From: Providencia stuartii
GTDB lineage: Bacteria > Pseudomonadota > Gammaproteobacteria > Enterobacterales > Enterobacteriaceae
Direction: 5' to 3'
DNA length: 64,000 bases
Assembly: GCA_900455155.1 (NCBI GenBank)
Contig: UGUC01000004.1
Span: 186,001-250,000 of the forward strand
Shown: positions 1 through 11,394 of the stretch, in pieces
Layout: the number at the start of each line of letters is the position of its first letter
Numbering within the stretch: the first letter of the stretch is position 1
The notes under the pieces: generated by a model
Told to the model about the DNA's origin: nothing
Databases searched by the model: none
What the model saw: the letters and a program-made list of their open reading frames with translations, nothing else
Translations under genes and position numbers: made by a program

Positions 1-78
1 ATCAAAGCCACCATTTGCAGCGAGTACAGGTGCAGAAGCTAATGCAGCAATTAACGCGATTAAGGGTAATTTTTTCAT
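1..78 (-). CDS. ygiW: YgiW/BOF-family periplasmic OB-fold protein, N-terminal part only
   Basis: Only the first 26 codons lie in the window; the gene runs off the left edge. They encode a typical signal peptide (MKKLPL, a hydrophobic stretch, then APVLA and a cleavage site before ANGGF), as in enterobacterial YgiW. YgiW proteins are small periplasmic OB-fold stress proteins. The gene is divergent from qseBC, the same arrangement as ygiW-qseBC in E. coli, which supports the name. A purine-rich GGAGAGGACC lies just upstream of the start. The body of the protein is not visible, so the family call rests on the signal peptide and context. Confidence 0.75.
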   Translation of the reverse strand, partial: MKKLPLIALIAALASAPVLAANGGFD

Positions 79-255
79 AGTGGTCCTCTCCATTTGTTAC
101 CAAAATTTGTTTACGGGAGCTATTAAAACAAGAAATTCTTAACAAGATCTTAAGAACCCACAGAAAAAAAATATATTTTAAATTTAGTTCATAACAACTG
201 GTCATATCCAAATTAATCGGATAAATATAACAATATTCTAATAAAGGAGAAAATC

Positions 256-918
256 ATGCGTATTTTGCTGATCGAAGATGACCGGTTAATTGGCGATGGT
301 TTAAAAGTAGGATTAAGCCAACTTGGCTTTACCATTGATTGGTTTGCCGATGGTAAGCAAGGGCAAGTCGCCTTATTCGATGCGCCTTATGATGCCGTGA
401 TACTCGACCTTTCTCTGCCGAGTGTAGATGGTATGGAGATTTTGAAGTTTTGGCGCAAAGAAGGGCGTGATGAGCCTGTTTTAATATTAACCGCAAGAGA
501 TGCCTTGGATCAGCGAGTGCAAGGGCTACAACAAGGTGCCGATGACTACCTTTGTAAGCCCTTTGCGCTTGCAGAAGTTGCTGCGCGTTTGCAGGCATTA
601 ATTCGTCGGCGTAGCGGGCAATTGTCGCCAATATTAAAGCATGGTCATATTGAAATGGATCCTGTTGCAATGACTGTCACCTGTCACGGTGAACGTATCG
701 AATTAAAAAGTAAGGAGTTATCTCTATTATCCTTGTTTTTACATAATCCAAACAAGGTGCTGTCTCGTGCCTTCATTGAGGAAAAATTGTATAACTGGGA
801 TGAAGAGGTATCCAGCAATGCCGTCGAGGTGCATATTCACCATTTACGGCGTAAGTTAGGTACACGTTTTATTCGAACAGTTCATGGTGTCGGCTACCGT
901 TTAGGTGAGGAAGCATGA
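256..918 (+). CDS. qseB: QseB-type OmpR/PhoB-family response regulator
   Basis: 220 residues, the normal QseB length. An N-terminal receiver domain (about 1-115) has the acidic pocket E7/D8/D9, phospho-acceptor D51 (in ILDLSLP), T79 and K101. A C-terminal winged-helix DNA-binding domain (about 125-220) ends in the usual VHGVGYRLG. It overlaps the downstream sensor gene by four bases (ATGA), so the two are co-translated. A good ribosome binding site (AAAGGAG) sits just upstream of the start. In E. coli QseB is phosphorylated by QseC and cross-talks with PmrB, acting on motility and envelope genes; target genes here are not known. The divergent ygiW is a likely co-regulated neighbour. Confidence 0.95.
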   Translation: MRILLIEDDRLIGDGLKVGLSQLGFTIDWFADGKQGQVALFDAPYDAVILDLSLPSVDGMEILKFWRKEGRDEPVLILTARDALDQRVQGLQQGADDYLCKPFALAEVAARLQALIRRRSGQLSPILKHGHIEMDPVAMTVTCHGERIELKSKELSLLSLFLHNPNKVLSRAFIEEKLYNWDEEVSSNAVEVHIHHLRRKLGTRFIRTVHGVGYRLGEEA

Positions 919-2261
919 AAACCTTTAGCTTACGCTTAAAATTGACACTCATGCTGTTGCTACTCGCGCTAATGACGTGGGGAGTGGCGAGTTTACTTGC
1001 GTGGCATCAAACATATAAAACGATCAATGAACTGTTTGATACTCAGCAAATGGTATTTGCTAAACGTTTGTCTGTATTACCTTCTGATCTCGATTTTAAT
1101 GATGTTTCATTAGCAAAAACGAAGAAAATCTTACGTAAAAACCGTGGTAATCAAGATGATGATGCGCTGGCATTCGCCATTTTCACACCTCAAGGGGAGA
1201 TGGTACTGAATGACGGTGATAATGGTCGCAAAATCCCGTTTAACTTTAGCCGAGAAGGGTTTACCGAAGGCAAAATTAAAGGAAGTGATGATGAATGGCG
1301 CTTTGTTTGGCTAAGATCATCGGAAGGGCAATATATTATTGTCGTGGGGCAAGAGTGGGAATATCGGCAAGATATGGCGATGGAGATTATGGTTGCGCAG
1401 TTTTTACCTTGGCTAATTGCGCTGCCTATCATGCTAATCCTGTTTTTATGGTTATTAACGCGTGCATTGAGGCCATTACATCAAGTCACAACCCAACTCT
1501 ATCAACGGCGGCCCGATGAGCTGAGTTCAGTGCATGTTGAGCGGCTCCCCTCAGAAGTCAAGCCAATGTTAGATGCACTCAATAGCTTATTTACGCGTAT
1601 TCAAGCGATGTTTGCTCGTGAACGCCAATTTACCTCGGATGCGGCCCATGAGCTACGTAGTCCGTTGGCAGCACTGAAAGTGCAGGCCGAAGTTGTGCAG
1701 ATAGCAGGGCATGATCCTACCATTCGAGAACATGCGGTTGCTAACTTATCCGAAGGGATCGATAGAGCCACACGTCTTGTCGATCAGCTATTAACGCTTT
1801 CTCGTTTAGAGTCATTGTCACAGCTTGATGATGTGGAGCAACTTTCATGGTTAGCCTTAATTGAGTCTGCACTGCAAGATATCTCATTAGAGGCGAAAGC
1901 TGCACAGACGACAATGGATGTTGTAGTGGTTAATGAGCCACCATTATTGACTGGGCAGCGTCTGTTATTAGCTATCCTTTTAAGGAATTTGCTACATAAT
2001 GCCATTCGCTATGGTAAGGCTGGTGGAAAAGTAGATATTGTACTGAATAAGGATCACCTCACGATCCATGATGATGGGCAAGGGGTAACTCAGGATGTTC
2101 TTAAACGGTTAGGTGAACGCTTTTATCGTCCACCGGGGCAAGAGAAAACAGGTAGTGGTTTAGGGTTATCTATTGCGAAACAGATTGCTGAGCTACACCA
2201 TTTCAGATTGACTTTTGCAAATGGCGAAAATGGCGGTTTTTGCGTCAAAATCGCTTGGTAA
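915..2261 (+). CDS. qseC: QseC-type sensor histidine kinase
   Basis: 448 residues, matching QseC (449 in E. coli). Two membrane segments (about 10-30 and 160-185) flank a periplasmic sensor region. A HAMP-like linker is followed by the H-box with [14 protein letters not shown] (His near 245) and an ATP-binding domain with [10 protein letters not shown] (N box), DDGQG (G1) and [12 protein letters not shown] (G2). In E. coli the protein is an inner-membrane kinase/phosphatase for QseB. It shares a 4-base overlap with qseB, so the pair forms one operon. No defect is visible in the reading frame. Confidence 0.95.
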   Translation: MKTFSLRLKLTLMLLLLALMTWGVASLLAWHQTYKTINELFDTQQMVFAKRLSVLPSDLDFNDVSLAKTKKILRKNRGNQDDDALAFAIFTPQGEMVLNDGDNGRKIPFNFSREGFTEGKIKGSDDEWRFVWLRSSEGQYIIVVGQEWEYRQDMAMEIMVAQFLPWLIALPIMLILFLWLLTRALRPLHQVTTQLYQRRPDELSSVHVERLPSEVKPMLDALNSLFTRIQAMFARERQFTSDAAHELRSPLAALKVQAEVVQIAGHDPTIREHAVANLSEGIDRATRLVDQLLTLSRLESLSQLDDVEQLSWLALIESALQDISLEAKAAQTTMDVVVVNEPPLLTGQRLLLAILLRNLLHNAIRYGKAGGKVDIVLNKDHLTIHDDGQGVTQDVLKRLGERFYRPPGQEKTGSGLGLSIAKQIAELHHFRLTFANGENGGFCVKIAW

Positions 2262-2361
2262 TAATGCTTGGTTATTAATAAATTCCAAATAATTATTCAC
2301 CATATAAATTTAGTGGCTAATAAGTCTTTTTAGAATAACTCACTAGTGATAGATAAACTCA

Positions 2362-2413
2362 CACCTCTCTTTTAATATGTGCACGACAGCGATGTTTCCG
2401 TGCACGAGAGGTG
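2362..2413. terminator. Nested inverted repeat between convergent qseC and ytfJ
   Basis: CACCTCTC (2362-2369) pairs with GAGAGGTG (2406-2413), and inside it GTGCACG (2379-2385) pairs with CGTGCAC (2399-2405). The element lies between the 3' ends of two convergent genes, so a bidirectional terminator is the simplest reading. Neither side has a long T-run, which leaves the function open. Confidence 0.5.
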
Positions 2414-2420
2414 ATGAGCG

Positions 2421-2981
2421 CTATTGAGCAAGTTCAGATTTAATTAATGTGATCACTTTATCCACTTCAGGGGCAGTGAGCGCACCGTCTTTGAAATAAA
2501 GCACTTTTCCTTGTTTATTCAAGATGATAATCGCTGAACTTTCTGGTGCGAGATGCCATGCTTTTTTAACGACACCATCGCTATCAACGATAAATTGCGA
2601 ATAAGGAAACTCTTTTTTGCTGTCTTCAACACTGTTACTGACGAAAACACCTGTGCCAAAAATGGCATCATCCGCATTGATAATTGAGGTTGTTTGATAA
2701 GCATCATGGGGAAAATTCGCTTTTTTGATCGCTTCAATCAATGGTGCATTCAGCTCTTTAGCGGAAGAGCGCCCCGCAATGTGTTGAACTGTACGGACTT
2801 TTCCTGGTAATTGTTGGCTTTTCCACTCTTGATAGGAAAATTTCCCCTCTTGACTTAATAGCATCTCTCCTTTGTCTGTAACAGAAACTGCCGGTACAGG
2901 TTGATTTAGTTGGATTTGGCTTGCGAAAGCTGTGGATGATAAGGTGAGTAGGCAAGCAAGTAAAAAATTCTTTTTAATCAT
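2421..2981 (-). CDS. ytfJ: YtfJ-family periplasmic thioredoxin-fold protein
   Basis: 186 residues with a clear signal peptide (MIKKNFLLACLLTLSSTAFA). The mature part matches YtfJ: the conserved stretches around GKVRTVQHIAGR, the IINADDAIFGTG region and a C-terminal AIIILNKQGKVLYFKDG. The fold is thioredoxin-like by family, but no CxxC active site is present, so redox activity is not implied. The biochemical function is not established. It is divergent from ytfK, as in the ytfJ/ytfK neighbourhood of E. coli. Confidence 0.88.
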   Translation of the reverse strand: MIKKNFLLACLLTLSSTAFASQIQLNQPVPAVSVTDKGEMLLSQEGKFSYQEWKSQQLPGKVRTVQHIAGRSSAKELNAPLIEAIKKANFPHDAYQTTSIINADDAIFGTGVFVSNSVEDSKKEFPYSQFIVDSDGVVKKAWHLAPESSAIIILNKQGKVLYFKDGALTAPEVDKVITLIKSELAQ

Positions 2982-3288
2982 TATATTACCTCATTATTAC
3001 TCGGTTTGAGAGTGTCATGCAATGACTGAAACATGGCAGTCATGTTTTGCGCTTACAGTTATAGCATAGCTCATCCGATGAGTTGTGAAACTGAAATTAA
3101 CATTTTTGCAAAATTTAGCATAACTACAAAGTTTTTGAGGTTATTGACAGAATGTTCGTAGTGTCATTTTCTGTAAATGAATTGAATAAAACTGCAATAA
3201 TAGAACCAAAGTAAATATTACTGGTCTATTATTAACGAGCGGTATGAGTGAACGAGTATCGTATGACAAAAGGAAAGGAAAAGTTCTA
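2982..3288. other. Intergenic region between divergent ytfJ and ytfK
   Basis: 307 bases holding the 5' regions of ytfJ (minus) and ytfK (plus). I see no further gene. The ytfK side has a ribosome binding site (AAAGGAAAGGAAAAG) close before its start. No operator could be named with confidence. Confidence 0.6.
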
Positions 3289-3496
3289 ATGAAAATATTT
3301 AACCGTTATAACCCATCCAAAAATTGCACTCTACGTTAAAACGCTATTCCGTGGTCGTATTTATATCAAAGGCTTTGGTGCATTTGAATTCAATTACGGC
3401 AAAATCTTACCACCTAAAGTGGGTGATAAGCGCCACTACAATGTAATGAGTGAGGTGAATAAACAAGTTCTGGTTCTACAATCTGAGTTGGGGTAA
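3289..3496 (+). CDS. ytfK: YtfK (DUF1107) small stress protein, frameshifted
   Basis: The DNA encodes the 68-residue YtfK in two frames: [11 protein letters not shown], then continuing [17 protein letters not shown] to the end [17 protein letters not shown]. The frame breaks in a run of five A (3319-3323); four would give an uninterrupted protein of 68 residues, the usual length. In E. coli YtfK promotes SpoT-dependent (p)ppGpp accumulation during phosphate or fatty-acid stress. The good match on both sides of the break and the one-base size point to a sequencing error rather than a dead gene. Confidence 0.85.
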
Positions 3497-3534
3497 ATGC
3501 TGTTGATTTAATTAAATAGTTGTTCGCTATTTAA

Positions 3535-3562
3535 TTAAAAGCAGCGCCACACAAGGTGGCGC
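3535..3562 (-). terminator. Rho-independent terminator after ytfL/paeA
   Basis: GCGCCAC (3544-3550) and GTGGCGC (3556-3562) form a perfect 7-bp GC-rich stem with a 5-nt loop. Read on the minus strand it is followed by TGCTTTTAATT. It lies 30 bases past the stop of the CNNM-family gene. Confidence 0.8.
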
Positions 3563-3591
3563 ATCAAATGAAACGGCTTCGCTGTAAAGTA

Positions 3592-4959
3592 TTACTCTTT
3601 GACTTTTTGTGTTGGTTGTTCTGCGTTAGCCGTTTCTGTGTTGTTTTTACCCGCTTGAACCACGACAGGTGCGGGTGGCGTTGTAATTCGGGTGACAAGC
3701 AACTGATCAATCTTATAGTTATCGATATCGACAACTTCAAATTTATAGCCTGCATATTTCACATAATCAGTACGTTTCGGCATTTTCCTTAAACGGTACA
3801 TCATAAAGCCTGCGATGGTCTCGTAATTGCTCACATCAGGGAATTCATCGATATCTAAAATACGCTGTACATCTTCAATCGGAGTACCGCCTTCAACCAG
3901 CCATGAGTTTTCATCCCGCGTGATAATCTGCTCTTCTTGGCCTGGCCCAATCAGATCACCCATTAATGTTGTCATAACGTCGTTGATCGTAATAAGCCCC
4001 ATCACAAGAGCGTACTCGTTGAGAATGACGGCAAAATCGACCCCATTTGTTTTAAAAGCTTCGAGTGTATCGGAAAGCGAGAGGGTATCGGGGATCATCA
4101 GCGCATTTTGAATATGAACGCCATCTTGCAAGTTAAGGCTTTGACCATTCAAAACACGATTTAGCAAGACTTTTGAATCAACAAAGCCAATGACATGGTC
4201 AATATCACCACTGCAAACTAAAAACTTAGAATGCGGCTCGGTTGAAATTTTATGTTTAATACTCTCCTCTGACTCTTCTTTATCAAAGAAGATAATACTT
4301 TCACGTGGCGTCATTGCAGAGGGAACGGTACGTGATTCAAGTTCAAATACGTTTTCGATCAGTTCGTGCTCTTGCTTACGCAGCACACCTGCAACCGCCC
4401 CCGCTTCGACCACAGCAAAAATATCATCGGAGGTAATATCTTCATTACGTGCCGTTGGTAACTTGAAAATTTTGAAGATCAGGTTTGCAAGACCATTAAA
4501 AAACCAAACTAGAGGGCTTAATACGGTCAAACAAAAACGCATTGGATTGACAATTCGCACTGCGATGGCTTCAGGTTTCACCATTCCAATACGCTTAGGC
4601 GTTAGATCCGCCACTAAAATAAATAGGCTGGTGACAATCGTAAATGAAAGAATGGATGCGGTTTGCTGTGCCCAAATTGGTGATAAGAAATGAATAAATA
4701 CCTCTTGTAGTGATGGCGCAAAAGCAGATTCGCCGACAATACCTGCTAAGATGGCGACGGCGTTAAGGCCAATTTGCACTACGGTAAAAAACATACCCGG
4801 CATTTCTTGTAATTTTAGAACACGAGCGGCATTAACATTGCCCTCATCAGCCATGAGTTTCAATTTAATGCGGCGAGATGCTGCCAATGATATTTCTGAC
4901 AGCGAAAAAAATGCGCTGATAGCACATAATAAAAGTACGATTAGTAAACTGTTAAGCAT
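3592..4959 (-). CDS. paeA: CNNM/HlyC-CorC family inner-membrane protein (PaeA/YtfL)
   Basis: 455 residues. The N-terminal DUF21 membrane domain (about 1-190) has four hydrophobic segments and starts with the typical LSEISLAASRR. Two CBS domains follow (about 215-335), then the C-terminal CorC/HlyC domain (about 355-430) with DENSWLVEGGTPIEDVQ. E. coli YtfL, renamed PaeA, is needed for cadaverine/putrescine tolerance and is proposed as a polyamine exporter; related CNNM proteins affect Mg2+ transport. The C-terminus is a low-complexity tail. It is the same gene as E. coli ytfL by context (ytfJ, ytfK, msrA, tamA). Confidence 0.88.
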   Translation of the reverse strand: MLNSLLIVLLLCAISAFFSLSEISLAASRRIKLKLMADEGNVNAARVLKLQEMPGMFFTVVQIGLNAVAILAGIVGESAFAPSLQEVFIHFLSPIWAQQTASILSFTIVTSLFILVADLTPKRIGMVKPEAIAVRIVNPMRFCLTVLSPLVWFFNGLANLIFKIFKLPTARNEDITSDDIFAVVEAGAVAGVLRKQEHELIENVFELESRTVPSAMTPRESIIFFDKEESEESIKHKISTEPHSKFLVCSGDIDHVIGFVDSKVLLNRVLNGQSLNLQDGVHIQNALMIPDTLSLSDTLEAFKTNGVDFAVILNEYALVMGLITINDVMTTLMGDLIGPGQEEQIITRDENSWLVEGGTPIEDVQRILDIDEFPDVSNYETIAGFMMYRLRKMPKRTDYVKYAGYKFEVVDIDNYKIDQLLVTRITTPPAPVVVQAGKNNTETANAEQPTQKVKE

Positions 4960-5107
4960 AAATTATCCAGACATTACCTTCAGGTATAACGGATCTTGAT
5001 TTGAGATCACCTGAAGGTAACTCGTTCTACTACATAGGTAAAAATAACGCGGAGTGCGCAAAAATTCGGTTAGTGGCGTTATTATAGCATTAGGTTAAAT
5101 TTTCTGC

Positions 5108-5749
5108 CTAGTTTATGTTCTGTGGTGGTAAACAAATGCCGATTCCACCTAAACCACAATAGCCTGCTGGGTTTTTGTGAAGATACTGTTGATGGTAATC
5201 TTCCGCAAAATAAAACACTTCAAATGGCATGATTTCTGTGGTGATTTGGCGTGGATCACCCTGTGCTGCCATCGCTTGTTGATAAGCGTCCCGCGTCTTT
5301 GTGGCTTGCTGTAATTGCGAATCAGAGACGGTGTAGATAGCCGAACGGTATTGGGTGCCAATGTCACCCCCTTGGCGCATACCTTGTGCTGGATCGTGGT
5401 TTTCCCAAAACAGGGTCAGTAAGTCTGCATAACTAATAGTTTGTGGGTCAAAGACGACTCTCACGATTTCAGTATGGCCGGTGAGACCCGTACACACTTC
5501 TTCGTAAGTTGGATTTGGCGTAATCCCGCCACTATAGCCAGCGGATGTTGAGTAAACGCCCGGTTGCTGCCAAAATAAACGCTCAACTCCCCAAAAACAG
5601 CCCATCGCAAAATAGGCAATTTCAGCGTTCTTCGGAATATTGTCAATCGAATGATGGTTAACCGCATGGTATGGTGAATGGGGAATAGCACTTTGCCTAC
5701 CGGGTAGCGCTTGGGAAATATTTATGGGTTGTGACTGATTAGATGACAT
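5108..5749 (-). CDS. msrA: Peptide methionine-S-sulfoxide reductase MsrA
   Basis: 213 residues, the E. coli-type long form. The catalytic motif GCFWG is present ([15 protein letters not shown], near residue 52), with the GYSGG and [11 protein letters not shown] motifs that follow in the family. The C-terminal GYCGLGG holds a resolving cysteine. The enzyme reduces the S-epimer of methionine sulfoxide in proteins using thioredoxin. It is divergent from tamA, a conserved arrangement. Confidence 0.96.
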   Translation of the reverse strand: MSSNQSQPINISQALPGRQSAIPHSPYHAVNHHSIDNIPKNAEIAYFAMGCFWGVERLFWQQPGVYSTSAGYSGGITPNPTYEEVCTGLTGHTEIVRVVFDPQTISYADLLTLFWENHDPAQGMRQGGDIGTQYRSAIYTVSDSQLQQATKTRDAYQQAMAAQGDPRQITTEIMPFEVFYFAEDYHQQYLHKNPAGYCGLGGIGICLPPQNIN

Positions 5750-5881
5750 AACTATTCCTATGAGTAATGTTGTGCACGTTAGGTAAAAATTAGGATAAAA
5801 ACTTGTATCTAAAATTTATTTTACTCAAAATAAATTGATATGGAGTCTTTAGTCAAACTATCAATGAACTTAGGAGCGGGC

Positions 5882-7624
5882 GTGTCAAAATACCCTATCA
5901 TTTGTTTTCTCAGCTTAACGGCGGCGGTTTCTACGGCATATGCTGCAAATCTTCGCCTTAATATTGAAGGGCTTGAGGGGCAACCGAATCAGAACGTCCG
6001 AGTTCAATTATCTACGATTTCTCAAGATGAAGTTGTGCCTAATGGTCGCTTCCGCGCTCGGGTAACAAAAGCGATTGAGGATGGTTTAAAGCCGTTAGGC
6101 TACTACCAACCAAAAATTGAATTCAGCTATCAAGAAAATAAGCCACCAGCGCGTTCTGTGCTGACAGCGAAAGTGACTTTGGGTGAACCCATTCGAGTAC
6201 AGGGTGTAAATATTGAATTAGAAGGGGGAGCCAAAAACGACCCTGACTATGCCAAAATGATTAAAAGTAATACACCCAAAATTGGTACGATCCAAAATGA
6301 TGGTGAATATGAAAGCTTTAAAGGGAAGTTTAGTAGCCTAGCGATCCGTAAAGGTTATTTCGATGCGATAATGGAAAAAAGTCAGTTAGGGATATCGCTA
6401 GACCACCACGCGTCTTATTGGGATTTTAATTTTAATAGTGGTGAGCGTTATCGATTTGGTGCTATTTCCTATGAAGGTTCTCAAATTCGCACGGATTACC
6501 TAAATAACCTTGCTCCCTTTAAAGAGGGGGAATATTACACGTCAGAGCAATTAGCTGAATTTAACCGCCGATTAGTCGAAACTGGCTGGTTTACTTCGGC
6601 TATTGTCACTCCAAACATCGCTAAAGCGCGAGAAGATGATACTGACATATTGCCGATGGAAGGGGTGATGGTGCCTCGGGCAAAAAACTTTGTTGAATTG
6701 GGGGGCGGTTATGCGACAGACGTGGGGCCGCGTGTCAAAGCAACATGGAATAAGCCATGGGTCAACTCTCGTGGGCAAAGTATTACATCCAATATTAGCC
6801 TATCACAGCCAGAACAAATTATTGATGCAAGCTATAAGATCCCCCTTAAAGCCAATCCACTTGAACAATATTATGCCGTTCAAGGGGGGTATAAACGTAC
6901 TGATTTAAACGATACGGAGTCTGATACCACAACGTTAAATCTGTCTCGTAACTGGGATTACTCCAGCGGTTGGCAGTATGGCGTCAATATGCGTTGGATG
7001 CTCAGTCACTTTACTCAGGCAGATGTCACAAATACCACGATGCTGCTCTATCCAGGGGCAAATGCGAGTCGCATTCGTCAACGCGGAGGGGTGATGCCAA
7101 GTTGGGGTGATAGCCAACGTTATTCTGTTGATTACTCAAATGAAATTTGGGGATCAGATATTGATTTTCTCGTGTTACAAACAAAACAGGTCTGGATCCG
7201 TTCTCCTTGGGAAGGGCACCGTTTTGTGTTTAGAGGCAACTTAGGTTGGATTGAAACTAATAACTTTGACAAAGTACCGCCAGACTTGCGTTTCTTCGCA
7301 GGGGGTGATGGCAGTGTACGTGGTTACGGTTACCAAAAAATCTCTCCAGAGGATAGTAAAGGCAAGCTAACCGGGGCATCTAAACTGGTTGTCGGCTCTA
7401 TCGAGTATGATTACAACTTCACAGGTAATTGGTGGGGCGCCGCGTTCGTTGATACCGGTGAAGCAGTTAACGATATTAAGAAAAGCGATTTTAAAACAGG
7501 GGCCGGTGTTGGCGTCCGTTGGGTTTCTCCTGTAGGGCCAATTAAATTCGATTTGGCCACCCCAATTGGAGATTCGGATAACAATAAAATTCAATTTTAC
7601 ATCGGCTTGGGGACAGAACTATGA
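5882..7624 (+). CDS. tamA: TamA, Omp85-family outer-membrane component of the TAM complex
   Basis: With the GTG start at 5882 the protein has 580 residues, near the usual 577. I chose this start because AGGAG stands seven bases upstream; in-frame ATGs at 5840 and 5864 lack a good ribosome binding site and would prefix the signal peptide ([18 protein letters not shown]). Three POTRA domains (about 25-260) precede a 16-strand barrel containing the Omp85 signature near [14 protein letters not shown]. The C-terminal residues [11 protein letters not shown] end as in other barrels. TamA works with TamB to insert proteins or move lipids to the outer membrane. The stop overlaps the tamB start (ATGA). 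Confidence 0.95.
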   Translation: MSKYPIICFLSLTAAVSTAYAANLRLNIEGLEGQPNQNVRVQLSTISQDEVVPNGRFRARVTKAIEDGLKPLGYYQPKIEFSYQENKPPARSVLTAKVTLGEPIRVQGVNIELEGGAKNDPDYAKMIKSNTPKIGTIQNDGEYESFKGKFSSLAIRKGYFDAIMEKSQLGISLDHHASYWDFNFNSGERYRFGAISYEGSQIRTDYLNNLAPFKEGEYYTSEQLAEFNRRLVETGWFTSAIVTPNIAKAREDDTDILPMEGVMVPRAKNFVELGGGYATDVGPRVKATWNKPWVNSRGQSITSNISLSQPEQIIDASYKIPLKANPLEQYYAVQGGYKRTDLNDTESDTTTLNLSRNWDYSSGWQYGVNMRWMLSHFTQADVTNTTMLLYPGANASRIRQRGGVMPSWGDSQRYSVDYSNEIWGSDIDFLVLQTKQVWIRSPWEGHRFVFRGNLGWIETNNFDKVPPDLRFFAGGDGSVRGYGYQKISPEDSKGKLTGASKLVVGSIEYDYNFTGNWWGAAFVDTGEAVNDIKKSDFKTGAGVGVRWVSPVGPIKFDLATPIGDSDNNKIQFYIGLGTEL

Positions 7625-10600
7625 AATGGATGAAGTGGTTAAAATGGACAGGTCTCACCATTTTATTAGTCTTGATCTTGGTTTTTGCCGCGCTAGGCTG
7701 GGTACTTGGCACACAATCGGGCCTGCATTTTGCCTTGAACAGCGCCACCCGTTTTGTATCGGGGTTAGAAATCCGTTCGATTGAAGGGGATATCAATAAT
7801 CTCACCTTGACCGACGTAAAATACCAAATGCCAGGTGTTGATGTGAATGCTGGAAAATTACATCTGGCGTTACGTTTAGGCTGTTTGACTAATCGGGAAT
7901 TATGTATTGATGATCTTTCGACCGAAAATGTGGTCGTTAATGTTGATACATCCAAAATGCCACCTTCAGAAGAGACACCACCTTCTGAGCCATTAACAGA
8001 GTTGAATGCGCCACTGACCATCAACCTAAATCAACTACAACTGACTTCAACGCAAGTCAATGTGGATGGAATGGCGATTGATTTAGGGAAGTTTAAAACG
8101 GGTATTTACTGGCAGAAAAAAGCGTTAACGGTAACGCCAACCGATATTATTGATTTGGCGATTAATTTACCTGAAAACAAAGAGGCACCACCAGAAGAGC
8201 CCGTCAAAGAAGTCGCGACTGGCGAAGAAAAATCTATTGGTGAAACGCTAAAAACATTATTCGCCAAACCGTTATTAGCGGAATTGCCGGAAGTGATTTT
8301 GCCTGTTGATCTAAATGTTGAAGGTATTAATGGTTCAAACTTGCAACTGACGGGAGCAACCGAAGCGGTTATTAATAGTTTGAATTTAACGCTTTCAAAC
8401 GATGGGCAAAACGTTTTACTTAAGAAATTTACGATTGATTCACCGCAAGGTAATGTCGCCTTATCAGGCACCGCAACATTACAGGATAAGTGGCCGGTTT
8501 CTTTGTCGATAACAGGGGAAAGCCGCCTTGAAGATCTTAATGGACAAAAGATTGATTTATCCCTTAAAGGTGGATTGCTCGAAGAGTTAAAACTGGCACT
8601 GAATCTCAGTGGGCCAGTGAATGCGACGTTGAATGCTCAGACCGATCTTGGTCAGGCAGACTTACCTATTCAATTAACGCTAGAGAGCCAAAAATTGAGC
8701 TGGCCGCTGGTGGGAGAGGCTCAATATCAGCTTGATGGCACTCGTTTACGCTTAAATGGGCATCCTTCGGCTTATGATTTATCCCTTCGCTCTGCGATTA
8801 CCGGACAAGATATTCCACCTTCAACGCTAATGTTGGATGCGAAAGGTAATGAAGAGCAAATTAACCTTACGCGCCTACGTTTAGCGGCGTTGCAAGGTAA
8901 TGCGGATATTACGGGGGTGGCTGACTGGAGCAAAGCGATCAGTTGGAATGCAGTACTGACGTTATCAGGTATCAATACCGCAAAACAGTGGCCTGAATGG
9001 CCAGCAAAAGTCGATGGTAAGATTGCTACTCGCGGTAGTCTTTATGGCGGTAGCTGGCAGTTACAAGTCCCTGAGATTAGCTTAGACGGTAACGTCAAGA
9101 ATAATCCGCTAAAAGCACGCGGTCAGGCTTCAGGTAATGCGGCAGGGCAATGGAATATACCTGATCTGAAACTGTCATTGGGTAAAAACCACCTTGATGT
9201 TAAAGGAAGCCTTGCGGACAAATGGAACCTAGATACTAAAATCAATGCACCGGGCCTTGATGGCATATTGCCGGGGCTAGGTGGTGTGATCATCGGTGAT
9301 GTAAAACTACGCGGTGATCTCGACGCGCCAGAGGTACAAGCGGATCTTGCCGCTCGTGGGGTGAGATGGCAAAAAGACCTATCCATCGATAATGCGGTTA
9401 TTAAAGGAAAAGTCACATCGGGTGAGCAAATCAAAGGGGATTTATCCGTCGTTGTTCGCCAACTCAAACAGGCTGACTTGGTGATCAGCCAGCTAACATT
9501 AGATGCGAATGGGAGCGAGAAAAAACATACCGTAAAATTGGATGTGAAAGGTGAGCCAGTTTCGGGGCGCTTAACGTTAGCAGGTGGTTTCGATCGCCAA
9601 ACTGAAACATGGAAAGGTAATCTCAGCAATACCTTATTTGAAACGCCAGTGGGTGAATGGCAATTAAGTAAGGTCATGGCGCTGGACTATGCAAACCAAA
9701 CGCAAGAAGTGACTATTGGTACTCACTGTTGGGTGAATACCAATGCACGCCTTTGTGTTCCCAAACCGATTAAAGCAGGGAAAAGCGGTAGCGCCGATGT
9801 TGTGTTAGAACGCTTTGACCTTGCGATGTTAAAACCGTTCCTGACAGATGAGACACGTGTCAAAGGCGTATTTAGCGGTAAAGCCAATGTGGTATGGAAG
9901 GATGATGGCAGCTTGCCACAAGCTAAAGTCGATCTTAAAGGTGATGGTGTTAAAGCTGTTCAATTGGTTCAAGGTACACTATTACCGTTAGAGTTTGAGA
10001 CTCTGACCTTGAATGCCGCATTGAAAAATGGCAAAGCAGACCTGAATTGGTTGTTTAAAATTGCCAACAATGGGCAGTTAAAAGGCAATGTTCATATTGC
10101 TGATTTGGAAAAGAGACGGCAGCTTTCAGGTAATGTCGAAATCAATGCGATTACCTTAGCGTTAATTAAGCCGTTATTAGGCGAGAAAGAAGTTGCCAAT
10201 GGTAACCTAAATGCCAATTTACGTCTTGGCGGAACGGCGAATAACCCATTGCTAAATGGTAATTTATCCCTTTCAGGCTTAGAGCTTAAATCGTCATTGA
10301 TCCCATTTGATATCAAAAGTGGTCAATTAGGTATTGCCTTTAATGGCGCCAGCTCAGTCATGACGGGGCAAATTAATACGCCAGAAGGTTATCTGAATAT
10401 TAATGGTGATGCGGATTGGCGTAAGGCAGAGGCATGGCACGCTAAAGTCATGGCCGTGGGTAACAATTTACGTGTATCCATGCCGCCAATGATCAAAGTG
10501 GATGTGCAGCCTGATATTGTGTTTGAAGCTTCACCGACCTTACTGACGTTAAACGGAAGTGTGAATATTCCGTGGGCAAGAATTACGGTTCAAGAAATTC

Positions 10601-11391
10601 CTGAATCAGCGGTAGGGGCTTCTTCCGATGTAGTGATGTTAGACAGTGACCTGAAACCTATTGAGAAGACAAGCACACCAATTCCAATTCAAACCAATCT
10701 GGATATTAAGATCGGCAACGATGTGATGTTGGATGCGTTTGGTCTGAAAGCTCGCTTAACAGGCATGTTGAAGGTACTGCAAAATAAACAAGGCCTGAGC
10801 TTGAATGGGCAAATCGATATTCCATCAGGGCGTTTCCGTGCTTATGGGCAAGATTTGATCGTGCGTAAAGGGCAAATCCAGTTCTCAGGCCCTCCGGAAC
10901 AGCCTTTCTTGAACTTAGAAGCGATTCGTAATCCTGAAAACACAGCTGATAATGTGATTGCTGGTGTTAAGGTGACAGGGCTTGCAGACAAACCGAAAGT
11001 CGAGATATTCTCTGAGCCAGCCAAAACGCAACAAGAAGCTTTATCCTATTTGCTACGCGGAGAAGGATTAGAAAGCGGAGATGCTAATGGTTCACAAATG
11101 ACATCAATGCTAATTGGACTCGGGGTGGCTCAAAGTGGGCAACTCGTAGGTAAGATTGGTGAAACATTTGGAGTATCTGATTTAGCCCTCGATACGCAAG
11201 GGGTTGGTGATAAATCACAAGTCGTGGTGAGCGGTAAAATTACCAATGACCTTCAAATTAAGTACGGTGTTGGTATATTTGACTCACTGGCAACGCTAAC
11301 ATTGCGTTATCGATTAATGCCTAAATTATATTTGGAAGCGGTGTCTGGTGTGAATCAGGCGCTGGATCTTCTTTATCAATTTGAGTTTTAA
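7621..11391 (+). CDS. tamB: TamB, AsmA-like inner-membrane/periplasmic partner of TamA
   Basis: 1256 residues, near the E. coli 1259. An N-terminal signal anchor (about 10-30) is followed by a very long periplasmic beta-rich region made of AsmA/YhdP-type repeats, and the C-terminal DUF490 domain (about 900-1256) ends LLYQFEF. The family forms a long hydrophobic groove bridging the envelope and takes part in anterograde phospholipid transport and outer-membrane protein assembly. A low-complexity acidic/proline segment near 120-200 ([19 protein letters not shown]) is the least conserved part. It overlaps tamA by four bases and is followed at once by ytfP. Confidence 0.95.
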   Translation: MKWMKWLKWTGLTILLVLILVFAALGWVLGTQSGLHFALNSATRFVSGLEIRSIEGDINNLTLTDVKYQMPGVDVNAGKLHLALRLGCLTNRELCIDDLSTENVVVNVDTSKMPPSEETPPSEPLTELNAPLTINLNQLQLTSTQVNVDGMAIDLGKFKTGIYWQKKALTVTPTDIIDLAINLPENKEAPPEEPVKEVATGEEKSIGETLKTLFAKPLLAELPEVILPVDLNVEGINGSNLQLTGATEAVINSLNLTLSNDGQNVLLKKFTIDSPQGNVALSGTATLQDKWPVSLSITGESRLEDLNGQKIDLSLKGGLLEELKLALNLSGPVNATLNAQTDLGQADLPIQLTLESQKLSWPLVGEAQYQLDGTRLRLNGHPSAYDLSLRSAITGQDIPPSTLMLDAKGNEEQINLTRLRLAALQGNADITGVADWSKAISWNAVLTLSGINTAKQWPEWPAKVDGKIATRGSLYGGSWQLQVPEISLDGNVKNNPLKARGQASGNAAGQWNIPDLKLSLGKNHLDVKGSLADKWNLDTKINAPGLDGILPGLGGVIIGDVKLRGDLDAPEVQADLAARGVRWQKDLSIDNAVIKGKVTSGEQIKGDLSVVVRQLKQADLVISQLTLDANGSEKKHTVKLDVKGEPVSGRLTLAGGFDRQTETWKGNLSNTLFETPVGEWQLSKVMALDYANQTQEVTIGTHCWVNTNARLCVPKPIKAGKSGSADVVLERFDLAMLKPFLTDETRVKGVFSGKANVVWKDDGSLPQAKVDLKGDGVKAVQLVQGTLLPLEFETLTLNAALKNGKADLNWLFKIANNGQLKGNVHIADLEKRRQLSGNVEINAITLALIKPLLGEKEVANGNLNANLRLGGTANNPLLNGNLSLSGLELKSSLIPFDIKSGQLGIAFNGASSVMTGQINTPEGYLNINGDADWRKAEAWHAKVMAVGNNLRVSMPPMIKVDVQPDIVFEASPTLLTLNGSVNIPWARITVQEIPESAVGASSDVVMLDSDLKPIEKTSTPIPIQTNLDIKIGNDVMLDAFGLKARLTGMLKVLQNKQGLSLNGQIDIPSGRFRAYGQDLIVRKGQIQFSGPPEQPFLNLEAIRNPENTADNVIAGVKVTGLADKPKVEIFSEPAKTQQEALSYLLRGEGLESGDANGSQMTSMLIGLGVAQSGQLVGKIGETFGVSDLALDTQGVGDKSQVVVSGKITNDLQIKYGVGIFDSLATLTLRYRLMPKLYLEAVSGVNQALDLLYQFEF

Positions 11392-11394
11392 TAT

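Noticed and set aside
4190-4693. 167-codon open frame on the plus strand opposite the CNNM-family gene
   Set aside because: It lies entirely antisense to a well-supported gene with clear domains and has no ribosome binding site or recognisable protein features.
7542-8024. 160-codon open frame on the minus strand across the tamA/tamB junction
   Set aside because: It is the shadow of two intact genes on the other strand and shows no protein family features.
9123-9677. 184-codon open frame on the minus strand inside tamB
   Set aside because: Ser/Pro/Arg-rich composition typical of an antisense shadow; tamB is intact.
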